Shown here one piece after another: positions 34,278 through 45,466 of a stretch of 64,000 nt of DNA; the first letter of the stretch is position 1, and the number at the start of each line of letters is the position of its first letter. The position numbers and the translations under genes are program-made. Source of the DNA: Streptococcus mitis. Lineage in GTDB: Bacteria; Bacillota; Bacilli; Lactobacillales; Streptococcaceae. The notes below the pieces were generated by a model. It was not told the DNA's origin and searched no databases. It saw only the letters and a list, made by a program, of their open reading frames with translations. The stretch is from positions 62,001 through 126,000 of the forward strand of contig NZ_CAMHZQ010000004.1 in NCBI RefSeq assembly GCF_946190275.1, in the 5' to 3' direction.

Positions 34278-37200
34278 AGGAAATCGAAATTCAGGGATTC
34301 AAGTCTTTTGCTGATAAGACTAAGGTCGTCTTTGACCAAGGTGTGACGGCAGTTGTTGGACCCAATGGCTCTGGGAAGTCTAATATTACAGAAAGTCTGC
34401 GTTGGGCCTTGGGGGAGTCAAGTGTTAAGAGTCTCCGTGGGGGCAAGATGCCGGATGTCATTTTTGCTGGAACTGAGAGTCGGAAACCGCTCAATTATGC
34501 TTCTGTAGTTGTGACTCTGGATAATCATGACGGATTTATCAAGGATGTAGGGCAAGAAATTAGGGTAGAACGCCATATCTATCGTAGTGGAGATAGCGAA
34601 TATAAGATTGACGGCAAGAAAGTCCGTCTGCGTGATATTCATGACCTTTTCTTGGATACTGGATTGGGACGAGATTCCTTCTCCATTATTTCCCAAGGGA
34701 AGGTTGAGGAAATTTTTAACTCCAAGCCTGAAGAACGCCGAGCCATTTTTGAAGAAGCTGCAGGAGTTTTGAAATACAAGACTCGTAGAAAAGAGACAGA
34801 GAGTAAACTACAACAAACTCAGGATAATTTAGACCGCCTTGAAGACATTATCTACGAATTGGATAATCAAATCAAACCTCTTGAGAAGCAAGCTGAGAAT
34901 GCCCGTAAGTTTTTAGATTTGGAAGGTCAACGCAAGGCTATTTACTTGGATGTCCTTGTTGCTCAAATCAAGGAAAATAAGGCTGAACTAGAGTCGACAG
35001 AAGAAGAGTTGGCGCAGGTTCAGGAACTCTTGACGAGCTATTACCAGAAGCGTGAAAAATTAGAAGAGGAAAATCAGAATCTCAAGAAGCAACGCCAAGA
35101 TTTACAGGCTGAAATGGCCAAAGATCAAGGCAGTTTGATGGACTTGACCAGTCTGATTAGTGATTTAGAGAGAAAATTAGCCCTATCGAAACTGGAATCT
35201 GAGCAAGTAGCTCTCAATCAACAGGAAGCACAAGCCCGTTTGGCCTCTTTGGAGGATAAGAGAAATTCACTCAGCAAAGAAAAATCTGATAAGGAAAGCT
35301 CTTTAGCTCTCTTAGAGGAAAATCTAGTCCAAAATAATCAAAAACTCAATCGTTTAGAGGCTGAGTTGCTGGCTTTTTCAGATGATCCTGATCAGATGAT
35401 TGAGCTCTTGCGTGAACGCTTTGTAGCTCTTTTACAAGAAGAAGCCGATGTCTCAAACCAGTTGACCCGTATCGAGAATGAGTTGGAAAATAGTCGTCAG
35501 CTTTCTCAAAAACAAGCAGATCAATTAGAAAAGCTCAAAGAACAACTGGCTACAGCTAAAGAGAAGGCTAGGCAGCAAAAGGCGGAGCTTGAAACTGCCA
35601 AGGAGCAGGTTCAGAAATTATTGGCTGACTACCAAGCTATTGCCAAGGAACAAGAAGAGCAGAAAACTTCCTATCAAGCTCAACAAAGTCAACTTTTTGA
35701 CCGTCTGGATAGTCTCAAAAACAAGCAGGCCAAAGCTCAGAGTTTGGAAAATATCCTGAGAAATCATAGTAACTTTTATGCAGGTGTTAAGAGTGTTCTC
35801 CAAGAAAAAAATCGCCTTGGTGGGATTATTGGTGCAGTCAGTGAGCATCTGACCTTTGATGTGCATTATCAAATTGCGCTGGAAATCGCGCTCGGAGCCA
35901 GTAGTCAGCATATCATCGTAGAAGATGAAGAGGCGGCAACCAAAGCTATTGATTTCCTCAAACGAAACAGAGTAGGTCGTGCGACCTTTCTTCCATTGAC
36001 GACTATCAAGGCTCGTACGATTTCTAGTCAGAATCAAGATGCTATCGCTACAAGTCCAGGATTTCTGGGTATGGCAGATGAGTTGGTGACATTCGATACT
36101 AGACTGGAAGCTATTTTCAAGAACTTGCTAGCTACGACGGCTATCTTTGATACCGTAGAGCATGCGCGTGAAGCTGCTCGACAGGTTCGTTATCAGGTTC
36201 GTATGGTGACATTGGACGGTACAGAGTTGCGCACAGGTGGTTCTTATGCGGGTGGTGCCAATCGCCAGAATAACAGCATTTTCATCAAGCCAGAACTGGA
36301 GCAATTACAAAAAGAAATTGCTGAAGAAGAAGTAAGCTTGCGTTCTGAAGAAGCGAGTTTGAAGACCTTACAAGACCAGATGGCTAGATTGACCGAATCA
36401 TTAGAAGCCATCAAATCTCAGGGGGAGCAGGCACGTATTCAGGAGCAAGGCTTGTCCCTCGCTTATCAGCAGACCAGTCAGCAAGTTGAAGAGCTAGAAA
36501 CTCTTTGGAAACTTCAAGAAGAGGAATTAAATCGTCTTTCTGATGGAGATTGGCAAGCAGATAAGGAAAAATGCCAAGAGCGTCTTGCTACAATCGCCAG
36601 TGACAAGCAAAATCTGGAAGCTGAGATTGAAGAGATTAAGTCTAACAAAAATGCCATTCAAGAACGCTATCAAAACTTGCAGGAAGAGCTAGCGCAAGCT
36701 CGTCTGCTTAAGACAGAACTGCAAGGGCAAAAACGTTATGAAGTGGCTGACATTGACCGTCTAGGCAAGGAATTGGATAATCTGGATATTGAACAAGAGG
36801 AAATTCAGCGCCTTCTTCAAGAAAAGGTTGACAATCTTGAGAAAGTTGATACGGATTTGCTCAGTCAGCAGGCCGAAGAAGCTAAAATGAAAAAAACAAA
36901 TCTTCAACAAGGTTTGATTCGCAAGCAGTTTGAATTAGATGATATTGAAGGACAGCTGGATGATATTTCCAGTCATTTGGACCAGGCACGTCAGCAGAAT
37001 GAAGAGTGGATTCGCAAGCAAACACGTGCTGAAGCTAAGAAAGAAAAGGTCAGCGAGCGCTTACGCCATTTACAAAGCCAATTAACAGACCAGTATCAGA
37101 TTAGCTATACAGAAGCTTTAGAAAAGTCTCATGAGTTGGAAAATCTCAATCTGGCAGAGCAAGAGGTGCAGGATTTGGAGAAGGCTATTCGCTCACTGGG

Positions 37201-37807
37201 TCCTGTCAATTTGGAAGCTATTGAACAGTACGAAGAAGTGCACAACCGTCTGGACTTTCTAAATAGTCAGCGAGATGATATTTTGTCAGCGAAAAATCTG
37301 CTCCTAGAGACTATCACAGAGATGAATGATGAGGTCAAGGAACGCTTTAAATCAACCTTTGAAGCCATTCGTGAGTCCTTTAAAGTGACCTTCAAGCAGA
37401 TGTTTGGTGGAGGTCAAGCAGATCTGATTTTGACTGAAGGAGACCTGCTGACAGCTGGGGTTGAGATTTCTGTTCAACCTCCAGGTAAGAAAATCCAGTC
37501 CCTTAATCTGATGAGTGGTGGTGAAAAAGCTTTATCGGCTCTTGCCTTGCTTTTCTCCATTATTCGTGTCAAGACCATTCCATTTGTCATCTTGGATGAG
37601 GTGGAAGCTGCGCTGGATGAAGCCAATGTTAAACGTTTTGGGGATTACCTCAATCGATTTGACAAGGATAGTCAGTTTATCGTCGTAACCCACCGCAAGG
37701 GAACCATGGCTGCAGCGGATTCTATCTATGGTGTTACCATGCAAGAATCAGGTGTCTCAAAAATTGTTTCGGTGAAGTTAAAAGATTTAGAAAGTATTGA
37801 AGGATGA
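34268..37807 (+). CDS. smc: Chromosome segregation protein SMC
   Basis: The 1179-residue ATPase has a Walker [10 protein letters not shown] at residues 31-39, a long first coiled coil (about 165-490), and a hinge (about 500-650) with [10 protein letters not shown] and [16 protein letters not shown] second coiled coil follows, then the signature [18 protein letters not shown] and Walker [17 protein letters not shown]. It forms condensin with ScpA/ScpB, encoded elsewhere. Length is normal. Its stop overlaps the next gene by 4 nt. Confidence 0.97.
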   Translation: MYLKEIEIQGFKSFADKTKVVFDQGVTAVVGPNGSGKSNITESLRWALGESSVKSLRGGKMPDVIFAGTESRKPLNYASVVVTLDNHDGFIKDVGQEIRVERHIYRSGDSEYKIDGKKVRLRDIHDLFLDTGLGRDSFSIISQGKVEEIFNSKPEERRAIFEEAAGVLKYKTRRKETESKLQQTQDNLDRLEDIIYELDNQIKPLEKQAENARKFLDLEGQRKAIYLDVLVAQIKENKAELESTEEELAQVQELLTSYYQKREKLEEENQNLKKQRQDLQAEMAKDQGSLMDLTSLISDLERKLALSKLESEQVALNQQEAQARLASLEDKRNSLSKEKSDKESSLALLEENLVQNNQKLNRLEAELLAFSDDPDQMIELLRERFVALLQEEADVSNQLTRIENELENSRQLSQKQADQLEKLKEQLATAKEKARQQKAELETAKEQVQKLLADYQAIAKEQEEQKTSYQAQQSQLFDRLDSLKNKQAKAQSLENILRNHSNFYAGVKSVLQEKNRLGGIIGAVSEHLTFDVHYQIALEIALGASSQHIIVEDEEAATKAIDFLKRNRVGRATFLPLTTIKARTISSQNQDAIATSPGFLGMADELVTFDTRLEAIFKNLLATTAIFDTVEHAREAARQVRYQVRMVTLDGTELRTGGSYAGGANRQNNSIFIKPELEQLQKEIAEEEVSLRSEEASLKTLQDQMARLTESLEAIKSQGEQARIQEQGLSLAYQQTSQQVEELETLWKLQEEELNRLSDGDWQADKEKCQERLATIASDKQNLEAEIEEIKSNKNAIQERYQNLQEELAQARLLKTELQGQKRYEVADIDRLGKELDNLDIEQEEIQRLLQEKVDNLEKVDTDLLSQQAEEAKMKKTNLQQGLIRKQFELDDIEGQLDDISSHLDQARQQNEEWIRKQTRAEAKKEKVSERLRHLQSQLTDQYQISYTEALEKSHELENLNLAEQEVQDLEKAIRSLGPVNLEAIEQYEEVHNRLDFLNSQRDDILSAKNLLLETITEMNDEVKERFKSTFEAIRESFKVTFKQMFGGGQADLILTEGDLLTAGVEISVQPPGKKIQSLNLMSGGEKALSALALLFSIIRVKTIPFVILDEVEAALDEANVKRFGDYLNRFDKDSQFIVVTHRKGTMAAADSIYGVTMQESGVSKIVSVKLKDLESIEG

Positions 37808-38598
37808 CAATTAAACTAGTAGCAACAGATATGGATGGAACCTTCCTAGATGGGAATGGGCGCTTTGATATGGATCGCCTCAAGTCTCTCTTGGTTTCCT
37901 ACAAGGAAAAAGGGATTTACTTTGCAGTAGCTTCAGGGCGCGGATTTCTGTCTCTAGAAAAATTATTTGCTGATGTTCGTGATGACATTATTTTCATCGC
38001 GGAAAATGGCAGTTTAGTAGAGTATCAAGGTCAGGACTTGTATGAAGCGACTATGTCTCGTGACTTTTATCTATCAACTTTTGAAAAGCTGAAAACGTCA
38101 CCTTATGTAGATATCAATAAACTGCTCTTGACGGGAAAAAAGGGAGCTTATGTTCTAGATACGGTTGATGAGACCTATTTAAAAGTGAGTCAGCACTATA
38201 ATGAAAATATCCAAAAAGTAGCGAGTCTGGAAGATATTACAGATGACATTTTCAAATTTACAACCAACTTCACAGAAGAAACGCTGGAAGCTGGGGAAGC
38301 TTGGGTCAATGAACATGTTCCTGGTGTTAAGGCCATGACAACAGGCTTTGAATCCATTGATATTGTTCTGGACTATGTCGATAAGGGTGTGGCCATTGTT
38401 GAATTAGCTAAAAAACTTGGTATCACAATGGATCAGGTTATGGCTTTTGGAGACAATCTTAATGACTTGCATATGATGCAGGTTGTGGGACATCCTGTAG
38501 CTCCTGAAAATGCACGACCAGAAATTTTAGAATTGGCAGAGACTGTGATTGGTCACCATAAGGACCAGTCGGTTATAGCTTATATGGAGGGCTTATAA
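37804..38598 (+). CDS. Cof-type HAD phosphatase (first copy)
   Basis: The 264-residue HAD-superfamily hydrolase with a C2-type cap has motif I DMDGTFLDGNG (8-18), motif II ASGRG, a Lys in the cap-core junction and motif IV FGDNLNDLHMM. Such proteins dephosphorylate sugar phosphates or flavin precursors; the substrate cannot be read from sequence. ATGA overlap with smc and a shared TAATG junction with the next HAD gene make this a tightly coupled operon. Confidence 0.93.
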   Translation: MTIKLVATDMDGTFLDGNGRFDMDRLKSLLVSYKEKGIYFAVASGRGFLSLEKLFADVRDDIIFIAENGSLVEYQGQDLYEATMSRDFYLSTFEKLKTSPYVDINKLLLTGKKGAYVLDTVDETYLKVSQHYNENIQKVASLEDITDDIFKFTTNFTEETLEAGEAWVNEHVPGVKAMTTGFESIDIVLDYVDKGVAIVELAKKLGITMDQVMAFGDNLNDLHMMQVVGHPVAPENARPEILELAETVIGHHKDQSVIAYMEGL

Positions 38599-39416
38599 TG
38601 GCAGATATAAAATTGATCGCATTGGACTTGGACGGGACCTTGCTGACTACTGATAAAAGGCTGACGGATCGTACCAAGGCAACCTTGAAAGCTGCGCGTG
38701 ATCGTGGTATCAAGGTCGTATTGACAACTGGTCGTCCCTTAAAAGCTATGGATTTCTTTCTCCATGAGCTAGGGACTGACGGCCATGAAGATGAGTATAC
38801 GATTACTTTTAATGGTGGTTTGGTTCAGAAAAATACAGGTGAAATCCTTGATAAAACAGTCTTTTCATATGATGATGTGGCACGCTTGTATGAGGAAACA
38901 GAGAAATTATCACTGCCTCTTGATGCTATCTCAGAAGGAACTGTTTATCAAATTCAATCCGACCAAGAAAGTCTTTATGCCAAATTCAATCCAGCATTGA
39001 CCTTTGTTCCAGTGGACTTTGAAGACTTATCTAGTCAGATGACTTACAATAAGTGCGTGACTGCCTTTGCTCAAGAACCCTTGGATGCAGCCATTCAGAA
39101 GATTTCTCCAGAATTGTTTGACCAATATGAAATCTTTAAATCACGTGAAATGTTGCTAGAGTGGTCACCAAAGAATGTTCATAAAGCAACAGGCTTGGCA
39201 AAACTAATCAGCCATCTTGGAATCGACCAAAGCCAAGTTATGGCTTGTGGTGACGAGGCTAATGACCTCTCTATGATTGAATGGGCAGGGCTCGGTGTTG
39301 CCATGCAAAATGCTGTTCCTGAAGTTAAGGCAGTCGCAAATGTGGTAACTCCTATGACCAATGATGAGGAAGCTGTCGCCTGGGTTATCGAAGAATATGT
39401 GCTAAAGGAGAACTAA
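38598..39416 (+). CDS. Cof-type HAD phosphatase (second copy)
   Basis: The 272-residue paralogue has motif I DLDGTLLTTDKR, TTGRPLKAMDFF and the late ACGDEANDLSMIEWAG. It is only distantly similar to the preceding HAD protein, so this is an old pairing rather than a recent duplication. YidA-like family members act on sugar phosphates. It begins on the last base of the preceding stop and lies 3 nt from ftsY. Confidence 0.93.
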   Translation: MADIKLIALDLDGTLLTTDKRLTDRTKATLKAARDRGIKVVLTTGRPLKAMDFFLHELGTDGHEDEYTITFNGGLVQKNTGEILDKTVFSYDDVARLYEETEKLSLPLDAISEGTVYQIQSDQESLYAKFNPALTFVPVDFEDLSSQMTYNKCVTAFAQEPLDAAIQKISPELFDQYEIFKSREMLLEWSPKNVHKATGLAKLISHLGIDQSQVMACGDEANDLSMIEWAGLGVAMQNAVPEVKAVANVVTPMTNDEEAVAWVIEEYVLKEN

Positions 39417-39419
39417 GAT

Positions 39420-40709
39420 ATGGGATTGTTTGACCGTCTATTCGGAAAAAAAGAAGAACCTAAAATCGAAGAAGTTGTAAAAGAAGCTCTGGAAAATCTT
39501 GATTTGTCTGAAGCTACTGAGCCTGCCCTTACAGAAGCTGAGAAAGTTCCTCAAGAAGATGCAGAGGTTGAAAGTTCTGAAGAAGATCTGCTCCAAGAAG
39601 AGGAAAATCAAGACACAGTTGAAGAAAATAACAATTTAGAGCCAGTTGTAGAAGTTCCTCAAGAAGAAGCCGAAGAATTTCCAAACTCACAAGAAGTTTC
39701 AGAGGAAGAGAATACTGAGCTCTTAGAGACTGTAGAAGAAAATACTTCTGAAGTTCTTGAACCAGAAACTCCTCAAGCAGAAGAAACTGTTCAGGAAAAA
39801 TATGACCGCAGTCTCAAGAAAACTCGTACAGGATTCGGTGCTCGCTTGAACGCCTTTTTTGCCAACTTCCGTTCTGTTGACGAAGAATTTTTCGAGGAGT
39901 TGGAAGAACTACTTATCATGAGTGATGTTGGTGTCCAAGTCGCTTCTAACTTAACTGAGGAGCTACGCTACGAAGCCAAGCTTGAAAACGCCAAGAAACC
40001 TGACGCCCTTCGCCGCGTCATCATTGAGAAATTGGTTGAGCTTTATGAAAAGGATGGCAACTATGATGAAAGCATTCACTTCCAAGATGGATTGACAGTC
40101 ATGCTCTTTGTCGGGGTTAATGGTGTTGGGAAAACAACTTCCATCGGAAAACTAGCCCACCGCTACAAACAAGCTGGTAAGAAGGTCATGCTGGTTGCAG
40201 CAGATACCTTCCGTGCAGGAGCAGTAGCACAGCTAGCTGAATGGGGCCGTCGTGTGGATGTTCCAGTAGTAACTGGACCTGAAAAAGCTGACCCAGCCAG
40301 TGTGGTTTTTGATGGTATGGAACGTGCCGTGGCTGAAGGTATCGATATTCTCATGATTGATACCGCTGGTCGTCTGCAAAATAAGGATAACCTTATGGCT
40401 GAGTTGGAAAAGATTGGTCGCATCATCAAACGTGTTGTGCCAGAAGCACCGCATGAAACCTTCTTAGCACTTGATGCATCAACAGGTCAAAACGCTCTTG
40501 TACAGGCCAAAGAATTTTCGAAAATCACTCCTTTAACAGGAATTGTCTTGACTAAGATTGATGGAACTGCTCGAGGTGGTGTTGTTCTAGCCATCCGAGA
40601 AGAACTCAATATTCCTGTAAAATTGATTGGTTTTGGTGAAAAAATCGATGATATTGGAGAGTTTAACTCAGAAAACTTTATGAAAGGTCTCTTGGAAGGC
40701 TTAATCTAA
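39420..40709 (+). CDS. ftsY: Signal recognition particle receptor FtsY
   Basis: The 429-residue GTPase docks SRP-ribosome complexes at the membrane. A very acidic, repetitive A domain rich in Glu, Val and Pro (about 12-125) precedes the NG domain. The P-loop GVNGVGKTTSIGKLA is near residue 232, followed by AADTFRAGAVAQL, DTAGRLQNKDNLM and TKIDGTARGG. It is the last gene of the rnc operon before a strong terminator. Confidence 0.97.
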   Translation: MGLFDRLFGKKEEPKIEEVVKEALENLDLSEATEPALTEAEKVPQEDAEVESSEEDLLQEEENQDTVEENNNLEPVVEVPQEEAEEFPNSQEVSEEENTELLETVEENTSEVLEPETPQAEETVQEKYDRSLKKTRTGFGARLNAFFANFRSVDEEFFEELEELLIMSDVGVQVASNLTEELRYEAKLENAKKPDALRRVIIEKLVELYEKDGNYDESIHFQDGLTVMLFVGVNGVGKTTSIGKLAHRYKQAGKKVMLVAADTFRAGAVAQLAEWGRRVDVPVVTGPEKADPASVVFDGMERAVAEGIDILMIDTAGRLQNKDNLMAELEKIGRIIKRVVPEAPHETFLALDASTGQNALVQAKEFSKITPLTGIVLTKIDGTARGGVVLAIREELNIPVKLIGFGEKIDDIGEFNSENFMKGLLEGLI

Positions 40710-40722
40710 TCAAAAGCAAAAA

Positions 40723-40757
40723 TCCTGCAAGGCACAAACTTGCAGGAAATTTTTTTA
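40723..40757. terminator. Terminator between ftsY and zwf
   Basis: A perfect 9-bp stem TCCTGCAAG/CTTGCAGGA with a 7-nt loop, followed on the plus strand by seven Ts and preceded by As, so it can serve the convergent ftsY and zwf genes. Confidence 0.93.
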
Positions 40758-42242
40758 TTCTAAACGACCATCTTGACGATAGGCGATATCTGGTTGCCAA
40801 GTCCATTTGGCACCGAATTTTTCAAGTAAGTCAAAGCTGGCTTTAGGTCCCATGCTTCCAGCTTTATAGTCATGAAGTGGGGCACCATTTTCAGCCCATA
40901 GTTCTTCGATACGGTCAATCAATTTCCATGATGCACCAACCTCATCCCAGTGGCTAAAGTTAGTTGAGTTGTTATTTAGAACATCATAAATCAATTTCTC
41001 GTATGGTTCTGGAGAAGCACCAGTTGCGGTCGCATCTGTACGATAATCAAGTGAGTTAGGAGCCAAGTTGAATTCTTCTCCTACTTGCTTCCCATTTAGG
41101 CTAAGAGAGAAGCCTTCTGTTGGTTGGATATAGATGGTCAAAATATTTGGAGCAAGTGGTTCTCCAAAGATAGAGTCCATTTGTTTAAAGACGATGTTGA
41201 CATGAGTTCCTTTCTCAGTCAAACGTTTACCAGTACGGAAGAAGAATGGAACACCACGGAAGCGATCACTGTCTACAAAGAAGGCACCAGATGCAAAGGT
41301 TTCAGTTGTAGATTCTGGATTTACATTTGGCTCGCTACGATAAGAGATGTATTTCATGCCATCAATCTTACCTGAACGGTATTGACCACGGATAAAGTGT
41401 TCTTTAAGCTCTTCATCAGTTGGATGATAGAGGTTTTTAAAGACCTTAATCTTTTCAGCACGAATCTCGTCCTTTGTGAAGCTTGCTGGCTTATCCATAG
41501 CAAGTAGGGATAGAAGTTGCAAAGTATGATTTTGTACCATGTCGCGGAGGGCACCAGATTGGTCATAGTAGCCACCACGTTCTTCTACACCCAAGCGCTC
41601 TGCAAAGGTAATTTGAACATTGTCTATAAAGTCTTTATTCCAAACGTTCTCAAAAATCAGGTTTGCAAAGCGAACTGCAAAGATACTTTGAATCATTTCC
41701 TTACCAAGATAATGGTCAATACGGAAAATTTGTTCTTCGTTAAATGTTGCTAGGAGTTCGTCATTCAACTTGCTTGCAGTTGCGTAATCTGTACCAAATG
41801 GCTTCTCAACGATTAAACGCTCAAAACCTTTACCATCTACAATGTTTTCAGACTTGAGGTGCTTAGCAATAGTTCCAAAGAATTGAGGAGCCATAGACAA
41901 GAAGAAGAGCTTGTTGTGTCCAGCTTGGTACTTGTCATTTAGTTCAGCCTGCAATTGACGCAAAGCAATGTAGTGTTCTGTATCATTGACATCATGGCTT
42001 TGATAGTAGAAGTGACTAGCGAATTCCTGAGCCTGTTCGGTACTATCTGCCAAATCAAGGATAGATTCAACTACTACAGATTCAAAATATTCCTTGCTCC
42101 AAGGACGACGGGCAGTTCCAATGACAGCAAAGTGCTCGGAAAGATTGCCGGATTTATATAGTCTAAATAGGGAAGGGTAGAGCTTGCGTTTAGCCAGGTC
42201 TCCACTCGCACCGAAAATTGTAACAATAACCTTAGATGACAT
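40755..42242 (-). CDS. zwf: Glucose-6-phosphate 1-dehydrogenase
   Basis: The 495-residue enzyme starts the oxidative pentose phosphate pathway and makes NADPH. The nucleotide motif GASGDLAKRKLYPSLF is near residue 11, and the catalytic RIDHYLGKEMIQ is near residue 175. The substrate-binding EKPFGTD and the RGVPFFFRTGKRL block are present. AGGTAG precedes the ATG. The gene is monocistronic, with a likely promoter at 42312-42339. Confidence 0.97.
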   Translation of the reverse strand: MSSKVIVTIFGASGDLAKRKLYPSLFRLYKSGNLSEHFAVIGTARRPWSKEYFESVVVESILDLADSTEQAQEFASHFYYQSHDVNDTEHYIALRQLQAELNDKYQAGHNKLFFLSMAPQFFGTIAKHLKSENIVDGKGFERLIVEKPFGTDYATASKLNDELLATFNEEQIFRIDHYLGKEMIQSIFAVRFANLIFENVWNKDFIDNVQITFAERLGVEERGGYYDQSGALRDMVQNHTLQLLSLLAMDKPASFTKDEIRAEKIKVFKNLYHPTDEELKEHFIRGQYRSGKIDGMKYISYRSEPNVNPESTTETFASGAFFVDSDRFRGVPFFFRTGKRLTEKGTHVNIVFKQMDSIFGEPLAPNILTIYIQPTEGFSLSLNGKQVGEEFNLAPNSLDYRTDATATGASPEPYEKLIYDVLNNNSTNFSHWDEVGASWKLIDRIEELWAENGAPLHDYKAGSMGPKASFDLLEKFGAKWTWQPDIAYRQDGRLE

Positions 42243-42311
42243 CTAGCTACCTAATTTCTATTTTTATTCCTAGTCTTGCTAGGTATGAGGAAATCTCATT
42301 TCATAAACTTA

Positions 42312-42339
42312 ATTCTAACATAATTTTCCGAAAAATCAA
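42312..42339 (-). promoter_or_regulatory. Probable zwf promoter
   Basis: On the minus strand, TTGATT (42334-42339) and TAGAAT (42312-42317) are 16 nt apart, 70 nt upstream of the zwf start. Confidence 0.6.
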
Positions 42340-42357
42340 AAAATCCAATACGAGATA

Positions 42358-42388
42358 GAAAAAAACTGCAAGGAAATCCTTACAGTTT
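42358..42388 (-). terminator. Terminator of the glutamine transporter operon
   Basis: AAACTG-C-AAGG and CCTT-A-CAGTTT form a stem with one mismatch and a 4-nt loop; the minus-strand transcript then reads a T run. It lies 5 nt after the glnQ stop. Confidence 0.88.
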
Positions 42389-42392
42389 GAGT

Positions 42393-43133
42393 TTAGACGT
42401 TTAAGACCTTGTCCAAGAAATCTTTCAGACGTGGGTGTTGCGGGTTATCAAAGATTTGGTCAGGTGTTCCATCTTCTAGGAACTCGCCATCTGCAGTAAA
42501 GATAACACGGTTAGCAACCTGACGAGCAAATCCCATCTCATGGGTTACGATAATCATGGTCATGCCTTGCTCAGCCAATTCCTTCATAACGTTCAGTACG
42601 TCTCCAACCATCTCAGGGTCAAGGGCTGAAGTTGGTTCATCAAATAGCATGATGTCTGGATTCATTGCTAGTCCACGAGCGATGGCCACACGTTGTTTTT
42701 GACCACCTGATAGGCTATCTGGGTTAGCATTAGCTTTATCTGCTAGTCCAACCTTTTCAAGCAACTCCATTCCCAATTTCTCAGCTTCTTCCTTAGTCAT
42801 CAACTTGTGTTCAATAGGAGCAAAGGTGATGTTGTCTAAAACAGACATGTGTGGGAAGAGATTGAAATGTTGGAACACCATTCCGATATTTTCACGGACG
42901 TGGTCAACATTGGTTGTTTTTTCAGTTAAGTCATAACCGTTCACAGTGATGTGACCGCTCGTAACTTCTTCTAGAAGATTAAGGCTACGAAGGAAGGTTG
43001 ATTTACCAGAACCTGAAGGACCGATGATACAAACAACATCTCCTTCATAGAACTTAGTTGTAATTCCTTTTAAAACTTCATTTTTTCCGTAGCTTTTGTG
43101 TAAATCATTTACATCAATTTTTAATTTTGCCAT
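42393..43133 (-). CDS. glnQ: Glutamine ABC transporter ATPase
   Basis: The 246-residue polar amino acid transporter ATPase has Walker [10 protein letters not shown], signature [10 protein letters not shown] and Walker [15 protein letters not shown], followed by the H-loop THEMGFA. It energises the fused GlnPH protein encoded directly upstream; the two genes overlap by one nucleotide. The pair resembles the lactococcal GlnPQ system for glutamine and glutamate. Confidence 0.95.
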   Translation of the reverse strand: MAKLKIDVNDLHKSYGKNEVLKGITTKFYEGDVVCIIGPSGSGKSTFLRSLNLLEEVTSGHITVNGYDLTEKTTNVDHVRENIGMVFQHFNLFPHMSVLDNITFAPIEHKLMTKEEAEKLGMELLEKVGLADKANANPDSLSGGQKQRVAIARGLAMNPDIMLFDEPTSALDPEMVGDVLNVMKELAEQGMTMIIVTHEMGFARQVANRVIFTADGEFLEDGTPDQIFDNPQHPRLKDFLDKVLNV

Positions 43134-45298
43134 TAACGAATCCTCTTTTCTAAGCGTTTCGCTAGTTTAGTCAAAAGTGTGATAATTACAAGATAGAAGA
43201 TAGCAAGGATTGCATACATCTTGAAACTTTGGTAGTTACGGGCAATGATAATCTTACCAGTTTGGAAGAGTTCAACCAAACCGATAGCAGATACGATTGT
43301 TGTATCTTTAAGTGCGATAACGAATTGGTTAACAAAGTTTGGCAACATCAATTTAGTTGCTTGTGGCAAGATAATCTTACGCATGGTTTTTCCATAAGAG
43401 ATACCCAAGCTTCGGCTGGCTTCCATTTGTCCAACTGGAACGGCCTGAATACCACCACGAACGATTTCAGCGATATAAGCGGCTGCATTGAGCGATAGGG
43501 CAATGGTACCAGCTACAAAGTCGTTAATTGGACTTTGTTGGCCTGTGATAGACTCGATAAAGTTTGGAATTCCCCAGAAGATAAAGGCTGCAAGAATCAT
43601 CAATGGAATACCACGGATAACGTCAACGAAAATCTCAGAGATCACACGAAGAGATTTGTATGGGCTAACGCTAAACATACCGAAGATAATCCCGATGACA
43701 ATGGCAATAGCAAATGAGATAAGAGCTAGAGCAAGAGTGATACCAAGACCGCTAAGGAGTTGTTTGTAGTTGTTTTGAAGCAAGCCCCAGATAGTTGTTT
43801 CATCAACCGTGCTTGTTGAAGCAGATGAAGATTCACTAGCTAGGTATTTGTCAAGAATCTTTTGGAATTCACCGTTTGCTTTAAGGTTTGCAAGTCCGTT
43901 ATTGAACATTTCAATCAATTCTGGATTTGTGCCTTTTTTAACGGCAAAGGCTGTTTCTCCGATTGGAGTTCCAGCGATTGGTGTTTTCAATTTTTGACCT
44001 TGGCTGATAGAATATTTGAGAACAGGTTCATCATCCATAACGGCATCAATGGCACCAGTATTTAAACTGTCATACATTGATGAACCATCAGCGAAGGTTT
44101 TGATTTTGTAGCCGTATTTACTTTGGTTTTCAGTTAGGAAGGTTTGAGAAGCAGTTCCATTTTTAACACCGACTGTCTTCCCTTTTAAATCTTCATAAGA
44201 AGCAATGCTACTTGATTCTTTGACACCAAGGATAGTATTGGCAGTGTAGTATGATTCTGAGAAGTCAAAAGTTGCCTTACGAGCATCTGTGACTGACATA
44301 CCAGCAATGATACCATCAGCTTGACCAGCTTGAACTGCGCTAATAGCAGCATCGAAACCAGGATTGGTAATTTCAATTTCAAAACCTTGGTCTTTAGCGA
44401 TGGCCTTAATCAATTCCATATCAATACCAGTAAATTGGTTGCTTGAATTTTGGAAAACAAAAGGTGCAAAAGAAGAATCGCTGGCAATGATGTATTTAGC
44501 CTTAACAGGAATAGCTTTTAAGCCTGCAAGAGTAGTTGTAGTTGGCACTGCTGAAGATGATGAAGCAGTCCATTTCTTGATGATTTTATCAAGACTACCA
44601 TCTTTTTTCATTTCAGCCAAGGCTTGGTTAAATTCAGTAACTAGGTGCTCGTATTTGCTTCCTTTTTTAACACCGAAAGCAAAGCTACCTACAGCCTCAC
44701 CATCCATTTCAATATGGAGGTCTTGACCTTGGTTGATGGCATACTCGATAACCGGTTTATCATCCATCATAGCATCAATAGCACCAGCACTTAAGCTGTT
44801 GTTCATCAAATCACTAGTGTCAAATGTTTTAATAGTAAAGCCGTATTTATCTTTAATCGTTTCTAGGAAACGTTGAGCGGCTGTTCCATTTTTAACACCA
44901 ACAGTTTTACCAGACAATTGGTCGTACTTGCTAATCTTGTGTGCCTTTGTAGTTGCAATGACAACTTTTGTATCATAGTAAGTATCAGACATGGTAAAGA
45001 CTTTTTCACGTTCTTTAGTCTTTGTCATTCCTGCCATGATAGCGTCAGCTTGACCAGCTTGAACCGCATTGACCGCTGCGTCAAATCCAGGATAGGACAT
45101 CTGAATATTCCATCCTTTAATTTCAGCGACTTTGTTGATAATGTCAACATCAATTCCTTTATAAGTTTGATCTGAATCTTTAAACTCAAAAGGTGCATAG
45201 GCGGTGTCAGAAACAATCTTAATCGTCTCTGCTTTGGCAATACCTAATGAGAAAATTGGGAATAAAATTAGCAAAAATGCTAGAAATTTTTTCTTCAT
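43133..45298 (-). CDS. glnP: Glutamine transporter, two substrate-binding domains fused to the permease
   Basis: The 721-residue fusion starts with a signal sequence (about 1-23). Two tandem periplasmic-binding-protein type domains follow (about 25-245 and 270-490), each with a [16 protein letters not shown] motif and a MDDEPV/MDDKPV segment. A Ser-rich linker leads to the membrane domain (about 510-721) with the EAA loop [18 protein letters not shown]. Tandem binding domains tethered to the permease are known from L. lactis GlnPQ. AAGGAG precedes the ATG. Confidence 0.95.
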   Translation of the reverse strand: MKKKFLAFLLILFPIFSLGIAKAETIKIVSDTAYAPFEFKDSDQTYKGIDVDIINKVAEIKGWNIQMSYPGFDAAVNAVQAGQADAIMAGMTKTKEREKVFTMSDTYYDTKVVIATTKAHKISKYDQLSGKTVGVKNGTAAQRFLETIKDKYGFTIKTFDTSDLMNNSLSAGAIDAMMDDKPVIEYAINQGQDLHIEMDGEAVGSFAFGVKKGSKYEHLVTEFNQALAEMKKDGSLDKIIKKWTASSSSAVPTTTTLAGLKAIPVKAKYIIASDSSFAPFVFQNSSNQFTGIDMELIKAIAKDQGFEIEITNPGFDAAISAVQAGQADGIIAGMSVTDARKATFDFSESYYTANTILGVKESSSIASYEDLKGKTVGVKNGTASQTFLTENQSKYGYKIKTFADGSSMYDSLNTGAIDAVMDDEPVLKYSISQGQKLKTPIAGTPIGETAFAVKKGTNPELIEMFNNGLANLKANGEFQKILDKYLASESSSASTSTVDETTIWGLLQNNYKQLLSGLGITLALALISFAIAIVIGIIFGMFSVSPYKSLRVISEIFVDVIRGIPLMILAAFIFWGIPNFIESITGQQSPINDFVAGTIALSLNAAAYIAEIVRGGIQAVPVGQMEASRSLGISYGKTMRKIILPQATKLMLPNFVNQFVIALKDTTIVSAIGLVELFQTGKIIIARNYQSFKMYAILAIFYLVIITLLTKLAKRLEKRIR

Positions 45299-45327
45299 TT
45301 TTAGTCTCCTTTTCCGAATATTTTCCC

Positions 45328-45356
45328 ATTATATCAGAAAAAGTAAAAAAAGGCAA
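45328..45356 (-). promoter_or_regulatory. Promoter of glnP-glnQ
   Basis: On the minus strand, TTGCCT (45351-45356), 17 nt, then TATAAT (45328-45333) preceded by TGA, about 30 nt before the ATG. Confidence 0.8.
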
Positions 45357-45408
45357 ATTTTTATATTTTTGTGTTAGAAAATATAACATGAGTTGTTTCT
45401 TTTCTTTC

Positions 45409-45436
45409 TTGAATTGCCACTATAAAGTGCTATAAT
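45409..45436 (+). promoter_or_regulatory. Promoter of the CPBP protease gene
   Basis: TTGAAT (45409-45414), 16 nt, then TATAAT (45431-45436) with an extended TGC, about 31 nt before the start codon. Confidence 0.75.
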
Positions 45437-45466
45437 GGTATAAATAGAAGAAAAGAGGACAGGAAT